Below are positions 24,806 to 32,401 of a stretch of DNA of 35,046 nt, piece by piece. Source of the DNA: a bacterium (GTDB taxonomy: Bacteria > Actinomycetota > Acidimicrobiia > Spongiisociales > Spongiisociaceae); NCBI GenBank assembly GCA_028821235.1, contig JAPPGV010000068.1, positions 1 to 35,046 on the forward strand. Direction: 5' to 3'. Position 1 is the first letter of the stretch; each line of letters starts with the position of its first letter. The position numbers and the translations under genes are program-made. A model generated the notes under the pieces. It was not told where the DNA came from. It did no database searches and was given only the letters and a program-made list of their open reading frames with translations.

Positions 24806-25723
24806 TCAGCCTCTCCGCAGGCGGGGGTTGACGACCGTGTACCCGACATCGGCCAGCCAGTTGGACAGAAGGACGACGGTGATCAGCACCAGCGAGAAAA
24901 ACTGCGCCACCGGATAGTCGCGCCTCAGCACCGCGTTGACCAGCACCTGCCCCAGGCCGGGCCAGCCGAAAATGGTCTCGACCACCAGCGCATAGCCCAC
25001 GATCTGCCCGATCCGGAGGCCCGCCAGCGACACGATCGGCACCAGCGCGTTGCGGAAGACGTGGCGACCGATGACCTTCGACTCCGAGAGGCCGCCCGAC
25101 CGGAGGGTCCGGACGAAGTCCTGGTTGAGGTTCTCCAGCATGGCCGAACGGGTCATCCGGACGGTCAGCGCCATGCCTTCCATCGCCAGCACCACCGCAG
25201 GCAGCACCAGTTGCTTGGGACCGCAGCAGCCGGCGGAGGGGAGCCACCCCAGCACGGACGCGAACAACCACACCGCCAGCAGGGCCAGCCAGAAGTTGGG
25301 CACGGCCATCCCGGCCACCGAGAAGGTCATGATCCCGCCGTCCCACCACGAGTTCCTGCGCAGCGAGGCCAGCATGCCCAAGGGGATGCCCACACCGAAC
25401 ACGAGCACGAAGGCGGCCACTCCCAGTATGAGGCTGTTCTTGCCGTGCTCGGTGATCATCTTCCCGATCTGGGCGTTGTTGGTGAGGGAGTTGCCCAGAT
25501 CGCCGGTGAACAACCGGCCCATGTAGTCGAAGTACTGCTCGTGGAACGGGTCGTTGAGGCCGAGTTGCTCCCGGACCGCCTCCCGTTCCTCCGCCGAGGC
25601 CGACGCCGGGACCCGGGCCGCCACCGCGTCGCCGCCTGACAGCCGGATGGCGTAGAACACGGCGATCGAGGACAGCACCAGGACGACCACCATGTACACG
25701 GTGCGGGCCAGTACCCGTTTCAT
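24806..25723 (-). CDS. Peptide ABC transporter permease, OppB/DppB type (copy B2)
   Basis: This 305-residue inner-membrane permease has an N-terminal helix, a periplasmic region (about 30-95, containing HEQYFDYMGRLFTGDLGNSL), and the five-helix transport core with the ATPase-coupling loop around RTLRSGGLSESKVIGRHVFRNA. It is a close paralogue of copy B1 encoded at 26686-27612: most residues match and a 48-bp stretch is identical at the DNA level. Its ATG overlaps the stop of the C-type permease gene (ATGA). Two B-type permeases in one operon with a single C-type is unusual. Confidence 0.92.
   Translation of the reverse strand: MKRVLARTVYMVVVLVLSSIAVFYAIRLSGGDAVAARVPASASAEEREAVREQLGLNDPFHEQYFDYMGRLFTGDLGNSLTNNAQIGKMITEHGKNSLILGVAAFVLVFGVGIPLGMLASLRRNSWWDGGIMTFSVAGMAVPNFWLALLAVWLFASVLGWLPSAGCCGPKQLVLPAVVLAMEGMALTVRMTRSAMLENLNQDFVRTLRSGGLSESKVIGRHVFRNALVPIVSLAGLRIGQIVGYALVVETIFGWPGLGQVLVNAVLRRDYPVAQFFSLVLITVVLLSNWLADVGYTVVNPRLRRG
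24923..24970. repeat. 48-bp exact direct repeat, copy in permease B2
   Basis: This block inside the B2 coding region is identical to 26809-26856 in B1. It encodes the conserved FGWPGLGQVLVNAVLRR segment. It shows that the permeases arose by duplication or have been homogenised by recombination. Confidence 0.85.
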
Positions 25724-26658
25724 TCCTCGTCAACCCCCTTGGCCTCGTGCCTGAGCCGGGGGTCGAACACGTCGCGCAAGCCATCGCCGATCAGCGACAC
25801 CGCCAGCACCAGCAACACGATGGTGATGCCGGGAATGGTCGCTCCCCAATGGTTCTGCTGGAGATAGTTGCGCCCGTCGGACACCATCCCTCCCAGGCTG
25901 GGCGTGGGCGGCTGGGCCCCCAGGCCGATGAACGACAGCGCTGCCTCGGCGATGATGGCCACCGCCACGTAGTAGGAGGCCAGCACCAGGGCCGGCGCCA
26001 GGATGTTGGGGAAGAGGTGGCGCCACATGATCCGGGCGGTCGACAGGCCACCTGCCCGGGCCGCCTCTACGAACTCCCTCTCGCTCAGGGCGAGCACCTC
26101 GCCGCGCACCACCCTGGCGATGGCGGCGGTGTTCACCAGCCCGACCGCCAGGATCACCGGGAAGAGTCCTTCTCCCAGACCTCCCGCGAAGAGCACCGCC
26201 ACCAGGATCAGCGGGAAGCCCCAGACGAAATCGACCGCTCCCCGGATGGTTCGATCCGCCCAACCGCCGAGGAACCCGCCGAACATGCCCAGCAGCAAGC
26301 CGAGGATCAGCGAGAGAATGGTGACCCCCGCCGCCACCATCAGGCTGACCCGGATACCTATGAACACCCGGACCGCCAGGTCCCGACCCAGGTGGTCGGT
26401 ACCGAGCAGGTAGCCCTCGCTGCCGGGCGGCAGAAGGGTGTTAGCGAAGCTCTGGAACGCCGGATCGGCGCCCGAGACGATCGGGCCGAAGACACCGGCT
26501 CCCAGCACGATCAGCCCGAGCGCGGTTCCCAGGAGGAGGAGCTTGTTACGCCGCATGCGACCGAGGGCGGCGCGTGCCGGACCTACCCGCTGGCTCTCCT
26601 CGAACTCGGCGACCCGCAGGTTCCAGGTCTCCAGATGGGTCGGGGTTACGTCAGCCAT
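25720..26658 (-). CDS. Peptide ABC transporter permease, OppC/DppC type
   Basis: This 312-residue permease has the OppC/DppC N-terminal pattern (LGRMRRNKLLLLG, then one helix). TDHLGRDLAVRVFIGIRVSL and the coupling loop VEAARAGGLSTARIMWRHLFPN are also present, along with the conserved LSFIGLGAQPPTPSLGGMV near the C-terminus. It would form a heterodimeric channel with one of the two B-type permeases on either side of it. GAGGA lies about 8 nt before its ATG, and its stop overlaps the start of B2 by 4 bp. Confidence 0.93.
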   Translation of the reverse strand: MADVTPTHLETWNLRVAEFEESQRVGPARAALGRMRRNKLLLLGTALGLIVLGAGVFGPIVSGADPAFQSFANTLLPPGSEGYLLGTDHLGRDLAVRVFIGIRVSLMVAAGVTILSLILGLLLGMFGGFLGGWADRTIRGAVDFVWGFPLILVAVLFAGGLGEGLFPVILAVGLVNTAAIARVVRGEVLALSEREFVEAARAGGLSTARIMWRHLFPNILAPALVLASYYVAVAIIAEAALSFIGLGAQPPTPSLGGMVSDGRNYLQQNHWGATIPGITIVLLVLAVSLIGDGLRDVFDPRLRHEAKGVDEE

Positions 26659-26685
26659 CGTCCATTCCTCGGTGGACCATACGTC

Positions 26686-27612
26686 TCACGATCGGGCCGC
26701 GCGCAGGCGCGGGTTGGCGAACTGGTAGCCCAGATCCGCTGCCCAGTTGCCCATGATCACGAGGATCACCAGCACCAGCGAGAAGAACTGCGCCACCGGG
26801 TAGTCCCTCCTCAGCACCGCGTTGACCAGCACCTGCCCCAGGCCGGGCCAGCCGAATATGGTCTCCACGACCAGCGCATACCCTACGATCTGCCCGATCC
26901 GCAGGCCGGCTAGCGACACCAGGGGAACCATGGCGTTTCGCAGCACGTGGCGCCCGATCACCCGCATCTCGGACAGCCCGCCCGACCGGAGAGTCCGCAC
27001 GAAGTCGCGGTCCAGGCTCTCGAGCATGGCCGAACGGGTCATCCGGACGGTGAGAGCCAGGCCCTCTGCTGCCAGCACGAAGGCGGGCATCACCAGCTGT
27101 TTGGGACTGCAGCAGCCGGCGGAGGGTAACCAGTGGAGGGTGGAGGCGAACAGCCAGACGACCAGCAGCGCCAGCCAGAAGTTGGGGATCGCCATGCCGC
27201 CCACCGAGAAGGTCATGATCGACGCGTCCACAACGCCGTTGCGGCGCAGCGAGGCCAGCACCCCCAGAGGGATGCCGAGGCCGAAGACGATCACCAGGGC
27301 GGCCACCCCGAGGATCAGGCTGTGCCGACCGTGGATGATCAGCATGTCCGATATGGGCGAGCTGTTGGTCAAGGAGTTGCCCAGATCCCCTCGCAGCAGC
27401 CGCCCCATGTAGTCGAAGTACTGCTCGTGGATGGGGAGGTTGAGTCCCCAGAGCTCCCGGAGCTGTTCGCGGGCTTCCAGGGAGGCCGAGCCCGGCTGGA
27501 TGACGGCGGCCACCGCGTCCCCTCCCGACAGCCGGATGGCGTAGAAGACCGCCACCGACGAGACCGCCACGATCACCAGCATGTAGGCGGAGCGGGCTGC
27601 CAGCCGCCTCAA
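26686..27612 (-). CDS. Peptide ABC transporter permease, OppB/DppB type (copy B1)
   Basis: This 308-residue OppB-like permease is the paralogue of B2, sharing features such as HEQYFDYMGRLLRGDLGNSL and the coupling loop RTLRSGGLSEMRVIGRHVLRNA. The C-terminal halves of B1 and B2 are nearly identical, while the N-terminal periplasmic regions differ more. The start is TTG 27610-27612, with GGAGGG about 8 nt upstream. It is the first permease after the binding-protein gene and is separated from it by a strong stem-loop. Confidence 0.92.
   Translation of the reverse strand: MRRLAARSAYMLVIVAVSSVAVFYAIRLSGGDAVAAVIQPGSASLEAREQLRELWGLNLPIHEQYFDYMGRLLRGDLGNSLTNSSPISDMLIIHGRHSLILGVAALVIVFGLGIPLGVLASLRRNGVVDASIMTFSVGGMAIPNFWLALLVVWLFASTLHWLPSAGCCSPKQLVMPAFVLAAEGLALTVRMTRSAMLESLDRDFVRTLRSGGLSEMRVIGRHVLRNAMVPLVSLAGLRIGQIVGYALVVETIFGWPGLGQVLVNAVLRRDYPVAQFFSLVLVILVIMGNWAADLGYQFANPRLRAARS
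26809..26856. repeat. 48-bp exact direct repeat, copy in permease B1
   Basis: This is the partner of 24923-24970, in the same orientation. Recombination between the two copies would remove the C-type permease gene and fuse B1 to B2. Confidence 0.85.
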
Positions 27613-27630
27613 AGCCAGACCCTCCTACCG

Positions 27631-27660
27631 GAAAGGGCCGCGCCGGAGCGCGGCCCTTTC
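27631..27660 (-). terminator. Perfect 13-bp stem-loop between binding-protein and permease genes
   Basis: GAAAGGGCCGCGC pairs perfectly with GCGCGGCCCTTTC around a 4-nt loop. There is no T-tract, so it is more likely a partial terminator or mRNA-stabilising hairpin than a full stop. Such hairpins after binding-protein genes commonly allow the binding protein to be made in excess over the membrane components. Confidence 0.75.
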
Positions 27661-27694
27661 GCGATCTGAGTACCGGCAAGGTTCGTCCGGAACC

Positions 27695-29533
27695 TTAGGC
27701 CTCGATCCAGGTGTCGTTGTAGTACGGGTACAGATTCCACACGAAGGGCTGCCATCCGTGCACCTTGTTGTTGTGTACGAAAGTGGCGTTCTGGTTCATC
27801 AGCGGGATGTACGGAAGCTCTTCCGCCCAGGCCAGCTGGAACTGGGAAGCCGCCGCCTGCGCCTGCGACTCGGTGGCAGAGTTCTGCCAGTTGGCGATGG
27901 CATCGTCGACCCGCGGCTCCACGGCGTGCGAGAAGTTCGGCACCGGGATGAACTGTGATCCACCGAAGAGGATCAGCACGTCGAGCGGGATCGGCCACAG
28001 CCAGAAGAAGAGCGACATCTCGACCGAGTCCCGACCCGGGCCGCTCTGCTGCTCGAAGGCGAGCGCTCGGTCGACCACATCGAGGTTGGCCCTGACGCCG
28101 ACATTGGCGAACTGAGCCTGTACCGCTTCGGCCACCGACTTCTGAACCGTCTCGTCCTCGACGAGATAGCGGAACTCGAACCTGACCCCGTCGCGCTCGC
28201 GGACTCCGCCGCTGCCCATCGTCCACCCGGCCCGGTCCAGCTTCTGGTTGGCCAGGTTGAGATCGAACTGGTTGAACTGCTCGACCGCCGACTCGTAGTT
28301 CCGGTCGGTGGTGGGGAACGGACCGTAGGTCGCGGCGCCGTTGCCGAACAGGATGGCCTGGGCCATGCCCTCGCGATCCAACGCGTGGGACAAGCCCTGG
28401 CGGGTCAGCCGGTCGCCGAAGTACTCGGGATAGTCACGGTTCATCGCCAGGTGATACCCCGACCACTCGGGATGCCGGATCACCGTCAGGTCGGAGTTGG
28501 ACTCGAGGCGCCCGATGTCCTGGTGGGCCGGGTTGATCAGCGTGTCGATATCGCCGTTCTCGAGCTGGGTGGCCCGCTGGCCGGCCTCGGTGATGACCGT
28601 CCACCGGATGGCGTCCAGATGGGCCGGACCCTTGTTCTCGAAGAACGGGGTCTGGGAACCCGGGTATTGGTCCCAGCGCCGGACCAGCACGTGGCTACCC
28701 GGTACCCACTCCTCGTGGGTGAAGGGACCGGTGCCGTCAGCCAACTCGGTGCCGTAGGTCGAAGCGGCGTTGAGCCCGCCGTCGGCCGTGATCGAGTGCT
28801 CCTTCCAGGTGTTGATGTTGACGATCCGCCAGTACCCGGTCTTGTGCGGGCCTAGGGCCCCCACCCACGGGTTCTTCATCTTCATGACGACATCGTTGCC
28901 GTCCGCCTCGTAGGTGTCGACCGGCGCCGCCAGGCCGGCGATGAAGCTGAAGGCCTGGATCGACCGGTAGAACTCGGCCACCATCTCGGCGTTGATCGTC
29001 CCGCCGGAGTGCGACAGCTTGCCCTCCGGGATGGTGAACCGGTACTCGAGGCCATCGTCCGCCGCCGAGAAACCGGAGGCGAACTGGGGCACGGTGGCGC
29101 CGCTCGGGTCGTTGGAGAGGATCGCCTCGTAGATGGCGAAGAAGGCGGGATCGTACCAGTTGGTGGTCAGCGGGTCGTGCTTGGAGACGTCCCGGTTGTA
29201 ACCCTCCCGCAACGTGCCGCCGGAAACCGGGCCCATCATCGCGGCTTCTGTCGTCGCAGTGGTCTCCTCCGGAGCGGCCGCCGCCTGGGTCGTGGTGGCG
29301 CTGTCATCCGTGGACGGGGCTGCGGTGGTGGCCGTGGTGGCTGCGGTGGTGGCTGCGACCTCGGGCTCGTCGTCGCCGCAGGCCGCCAGTATCGATGCTG
29401 CGGCCGCTACCCCCACGCCGGCAACACCCATGCGCTTCATGAACTGGCGCCGCCCGATCTTCTTGGCCATGTACTGCTCGGTGAGTTCGGTCACCTCGGG
29501 ACCCAGGCCCGGATCCATCCAAGAGTTGCCCAT
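27695..29533 (-). CDS. Tat-exported lipoprotein, peptide ABC transporter substrate-binding protein (family 5)
   Basis: This 612-residue extracellular solute-binding protein has a twin-arginine signal (GRRQFMKRMG, residues 27-36) and a lipobox LAAC with Cys52, so it is folded before export and lipid-anchored. A Thr/Ala-rich linker (about 58-100) leads to the binding domain, which starts at SGGTLREGYNRDVSKHDPLT, typical of the DppA/OppA family. An unusual ~25-residue extension lies before the twin arginines. ATG 29531-29533 is preferred, with GGAGG 9 nt upstream; TTG 29539 is the alternative. It heads the transporter operon. The ligand, probably a peptide, is not determined by the sequence. Confidence 0.93.
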   Translation of the reverse strand: MGNSWMDPGLGPEVTELTEQYMAKKIGRRQFMKRMGVAGVGVAAAASILAACGDDEPEVAATTAATTATTAAPSTDDSATTTQAAAAPEETTATTEAAMMGPVSGGTLREGYNRDVSKHDPLTTNWYDPAFFAIYEAILSNDPSGATVPQFASGFSAADDGLEYRFTIPEGKLSHSGGTINAEMVAEFYRSIQAFSFIAGLAAPVDTYEADGNDVVMKMKNPWVGALGPHKTGYWRIVNINTWKEHSITADGGLNAASTYGTELADGTGPFTHEEWVPGSHVLVRRWDQYPGSQTPFFENKGPAHLDAIRWTVITEAGQRATQLENGDIDTLINPAHQDIGRLESNSDLTVIRHPEWSGYHLAMNRDYPEYFGDRLTRQGLSHALDREGMAQAILFGNGAATYGPFPTTDRNYESAVEQFNQFDLNLANQKLDRAGWTMGSGGVRERDGVRFEFRYLVEDETVQKSVAEAVQAQFANVGVRANLDVVDRALAFEQQSGPGRDSVEMSLFFWLWPIPLDVLILFGGSQFIPVPNFSHAVEPRVDDAIANWQNSATESQAQAAASQFQLAWAEELPYIPLMNQNATFVHNNKVHGWQPFVWNLYPYYNDTWIEA

Positions 29534-29576
29534 AAGCAATGTCCTCCTTCGCTCGCGCCATTGACGCTAATTGGAT

Positions 29577-29607
29577 ATCTTATCCTGTTGCTCGCTACGG
29601 CGTACAA
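29577..29607 (-). promoter_or_regulatory. Candidate promoter of the peptide-transporter operon
   Basis: On the minus strand, TTGTAC (29607-29602) and TAAGAT (29582-29577) are separated by 19 nt, which is slightly long. They sit in an AT-rich divergent region about 44 nt upstream of the lipoprotein ATG. No comparable plus-strand promoter was clear for the epimerase gene. Confidence 0.35.
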
Positions 29608-29641
29608 AATAAGTTCGCATCGATCGGAAAAGGCGGAAAAA

Positions 29642-30598
29642 ATGGAACGGTTCCTGGTGACGGGATCAGCAGGTTGCATCGGCGCCTGGGCGGTTCACGA
29701 GCTGGTCAGGGAGGGAACTCCGGTAGTCACGTTCGACATCAGCGATACCCCCCATCGCCTGCGGCTCCTGCTGGACGAGGACGAGCTCTCGGCCGTCCGG
29801 TTCCGCCAGGGGGACATTCGCGACAGCGAGGCGGTCGAGGCGGTGATCACGGACAACCGGATAACCCACGTTGTCCACCTGGCCGCCCTCCAGGTCCCGT
29901 TCTGCGCGGCCGATCCGGTGAACGGCTCCCGGGTCAACGTCACCGGCACCCTGAACGTGCTGGAGGCGGCCCGGCGGACCGAAGGGCAGGTCCGGGGCGT
30001 TACGTATGCAAGCTCGATCGGCGTGTTCGGCCCGGCCGACATGTACGAGGGCGGGGTGGTCCACGACGACTCCCCCGCTGCGCCGGCCACGCTCTACGGT
30101 GCCTACAAGCAGGCCAACGAGTGGACGGCCCGGATCTACAGCACGGACTGGGGAATCGGCTCGGTGGGCCTGCGACCCTCCGTCATCTACGGACTGGGAC
30201 GTGATCAGGGTCTCACTTCGGCGGCCACGGTCGCGATGCTGTCCGCGGCGGCCGGAGTCTCCGCCCACATCACCCACGGCGGAACGGTGACCTACCAGCA
30301 CGCCCAGGACATGGCCCGCATCTTCATCGCGGCCGCCCGCCTCGAGGCCGACCGGGCCCTGGTCCACAACGTGGGCGGTCCGGTGGCTCACATCTCGGAG
30401 GTGGCCGCGGCCATAGATGCCGCCGCTCCCGGGATCGAGACCACCTACGACGATGCGCCCTTCCCGCTTCCCTCGATCATCGACGGCGCCGGTCTCGAGC
30501 AGGCCATCGACATTCCCCAACGCCCGCTGGCAGAGGGGGTTGTCGGAACGGTCGAGGCCTTCCGCCGGTTGCTCGCCGAGGGCCGGGTCAGTCTCTAG
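29642..30598 (+). CDS. NAD-dependent epimerase/dehydratase (extended SDR family)
   Basis: This 318-residue Rossmann-fold protein binds NAD(P) through TGSAGCIGAW near the N-terminus, with Asp in VVTFDISD at the end of the second strand, pointing to NAD. The catalytic residues are Ser in YASSIGVFGP and Tyr/Lys in YGAYKQ. It resembles nucleotide-sugar epimerases and dehydratases, but the substrate is unknown. The open frame continues upstream to 29009 through the lipoprotein gene on the other strand; that extension is rejected because the Rossmann fold begins at ATG 29642. Its stop codon TAG is the first part of a CTAGTTG heptamer array. Confidence 0.85.
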   Translation: MERFLVTGSAGCIGAWAVHELVREGTPVVTFDISDTPHRLRLLLDEDELSAVRFRQGDIRDSEAVEAVITDNRITHVVHLAALQVPFCAADPVNGSRVNVTGTLNVLEAARRTEGQVRGVTYASSIGVFGPADMYEGGVVHDDSPAAPATLYGAYKQANEWTARIYSTDWGIGSVGLRPSVIYGLGRDQGLTSAATVAMLSAAAGVSAHITHGGTVTYQHAQDMARIFIAAARLEADRALVHNVGGPVAHISEVAAAIDAAAPGIETTYDDAPFPLPSIIDGAGLEQAIDIPQRPLAEGVVGTVEAFRRLLAEGRVSL

Positions 30599-30615
30599 TT
30601 GCTAGTTACTAGTTG
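30595..30615 (+). repeat. CTAGTTG heptamer array at the end of the epimerase gene (3 units)
   Basis: The units are CTAGTTG, CTAGTTA, CTAGTTG. The 20 bp at 30596-30615 are identical to 2349-2368. The first unit contains the TAG stop codon of the epimerase gene (30596-30598). Confidence 0.88.
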
Positions 30616-30781
30616 TTAATCTTTTGTTACGTCTTATCTCATGGTCAACAGCAGCCGGTAAGGGTCTGGAAAAGCCTGCCATATCGCGGTAACTGATGGG
30701 GAGGGATCGGAAGGCCCGACCCCGACATCAGTTTGGAACCGGCCCTCGGCAACGGCGGCCGGGAAGCGAAAGGAGACCGCG

Positions 30782-31519
30782 ATGGCGCGCAAATACTGCT
30801 CCATCACCCACGGAGATGACACCATCGAGTTCGAGGTACGCCGGAGCGACCGGCGGACGAAGACGGTCGAGGTGGCCGTGACACCTCTCGGCGTGCGGGT
30901 GTATGCCCCGAGAGCGGCGCCGGTGGACGACCTCAAGCAGTTCGTGGAGGCCAAGGCACCGTGGATTCTCGGTCACCTGGCAGACCTGGAACGAAGCTGC
31001 CTGCCCGGCCTGCGAGAGGGCCAGATCATGCCCTACCTGGGCCGGGCCGTGCCGCTCTCCTACGAGACCGTGGACCTGCCGGGACCGGTGGTGGACTTCG
31101 ACGGGAGCCGGTTCACCGTGACCGTGCCACCCGGGCCGGACGAGGATTCCCGGCTCCTGAGCGTCGGTCATACCTTCGTGGCCTGGTACAACGCCCGGGC
31201 CTGGGAGCGGATCCCGGCCACGGTCGACGCTTGGTGGCCGCTCCTCGGCCATGGCCCGAGGTCGAGGGTCCTGATCCGCGACCAGAAGAGCCGCTGGGCC
31301 AGCTGCGCCCGTGACGGCACCCTCCGGTTCAACTGGCGGATCATCATGCTGGAGCCGAGGCTCATCGACTACGTGGTGGTGCACGAGCTAGCCCATCTCC
31401 AGGTCAAGGGCCACCCGCCCGAGTTCTGGAACCGGGTGGCCGGCGCCCTGCCCGACGTGGAGGAGCGCCGGAGGGGACTGAAGGAGGCCGTCTCCAACCT
31501 GCCGCTATGGAGCCTGTGA
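30782..31519 (+). CDS. YgjP/DUF45-family zinc metalloprotease
   Basis: This 245-residue protein is the compact YgjP-like (DUF45, WLM-related) metallopeptidase. The zinc motif is HELAH (His201, Glu202, His205), followed by His211 in VKGHPPEFW. The preceding KSRWASCARDGTLRFNWRI is the family's second conserved block. The N-terminal half, with VRRSDRRTKTVEVAV, is also typical. It is cytoplasmic, with no signal peptide. The physiological substrate is unknown. AAGGAG lies 7 nt before the ATG. It converges with, and overlaps by 15 bp, the Ntn hydrolase gene. Confidence 0.88.
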   Translation: MARKYCSITHGDDTIEFEVRRSDRRTKTVEVAVTPLGVRVYAPRAAPVDDLKQFVEAKAPWILGHLADLERSCLPGLREGQIMPYLGRAVPLSYETVDLPGPVVDFDGSRFTVTVPPGPDEDSRLLSVGHTFVAWYNARAWERIPATVDAWWPLLGHGPRSRVLIRDQKSRWASCARDGTLRFNWRIIMLEPRLIDYVVVHELAHLQVKGHPPEFWNRVAGALPDVEERRRGLKEAVSNLPLWSL

Positions 31520-32323
31520 GGCGACCGGGACCCGATCGGAGGGGTAGGCGGCCAGGAAGTCATCTAGGGAGTCAGGCGACCAGGCCGGGCCGAATGGAAG
31601 CTCCAGTTCCAGGGGCGGGGACGCCTCGCAAGGCCTGCCCCGGCTGACCATCAGCGTGGTGGTCCCGGCCCGGTGGCGGAGGATGTAGCTGTAGACGGTG
31701 CTGTAGCCCAGATGGTTGCAGACGCCCGTGTCGCCCTGGTCGTGGCTCCGGAGCAGTTCCAGGATCTCGTTTAGGGAGGCGGCCCGGTCGAGGCGGCCCT
31801 GCGCGGAGGCGATCCGGTCGAGCGTGGTCAACCGGTCATCGTTCTCGGGGTGGACCCCGAGTTCGGTGTGGTGGTTGGACCGGGCGGTGGGCCTGTCCGG
31901 CCGGAGCACGGCTGTCCGCCGGCTCCGCACCTCGACAGCAGCCTGGCCGTGACGGTCGATCAGCACCAGGTTGGCCCACAGGTAGGGGCGGGCCGCCACC
32001 GCCCGCTCCACCGCGGCCACGCCCGACGGGACATCCGTGCCCTCGCGCAGGGCGATCTCGACCAGGTCGTCGTAGTTGGCGTGGTCATCGAGGGTGCGGA
32101 CGTTGGAGTCGCACACCAACAGGCCGGAGGAGTTGGCGCCGATCGAGAAGCCCGAGAACCGGTCCAGGTCGGGATCGGTTCCCGCCCAGGTGGTGACACC
32201 CTCCACGCCGAACACGTCCGGTTCGAGCACCAGGCGGTCGTCGAAACTCTCCCTGCCGAAGTCCTTGTTCTTGAACAGCAGGTAGTCGTCAGGTCCGAGC
32301 CTGAAGAACCCGGTGGTGCACAC
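31505..32323 (-). CDS. C45-type Ntn hydrolase / acyltransferase-like protein
   Basis: This 272-residue protein begins Met-Cys-Thr-Thr-Gly. In the N-terminal nucleophile hydrolases of the isopenicillin-N acyltransferase/carcinine hydrolase group, such a Cys2 becomes the catalytic nucleophile after Met removal. Other family-like segments are NKDFGRESFDDRL, FSIGANSSGLLVCDSN and ARSNHHTELG. Unlike C45 precursors it needs no internal autocleavage, because the Cys is already at position 2. The start is GTG 32321-32323, with GGGAGGG upstream. It is divergent from the M20 peptidase gene by 78 bp, suggesting that the two may process related amide substrates; this is inference. Confidence 0.72.
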   Translation of the reverse strand: MCTTGFFRLGPDDYLLFKNKDFGRESFDDRLVLEPDVFGVEGVTTWAGTDPDLDRFSGFSIGANSSGLLVCDSNVRTLDDHANYDDLVEIALREGTDVPSGVAAVERAVAARPYLWANLVLIDRHGQAAVEVRSRRTAVLRPDRPTARSNHHTELGVHPENDDRLTTLDRIASAQGRLDRAASLNEILELLRSHDQGDTGVCNHLGYSTVYSYILRHRAGTTTLMVSRGRPCEASPPLELELPFGPAWSPDSLDDFLAAYPSDRVPVASQAP

Positions 32324-32388
32324 TTGGCGGCCCTCCCGTCGCGGCCGGAAACTGTTGCCGGGATTGTAGGTGGAGGTGCCCGATTCGG

Positions 32389-32394
32389 TATCGT
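32389..32394 (+). promoter_or_regulatory. -10 element of the M20 peptidase gene (probable leaderless transcript)
   Basis: TATCGT fits the actinobacterial TANNNT pattern and ends 7 nt before the GTG start codon, where transcription would begin. No ribosome-binding site precedes the GTG, as expected for a leaderless mRNA. Confidence 0.45.
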
Positions 32395-32401
32395 TGCTCC
32401 C

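Noticed and set aside
29009..29641. In-frame upstream extension of the epimerase reading frame
   Set aside because: It runs antisense to the lipoprotein gene, has low-complexity sequence, and the Rossmann motif starts immediately after ATG 29642.
31850..32401. Plus-strand frame extending the M20 peptidase upstream
   Set aside because: Antisense to the Ntn hydrolase gene and without family similarity; the peptidase has normal length from 32402.
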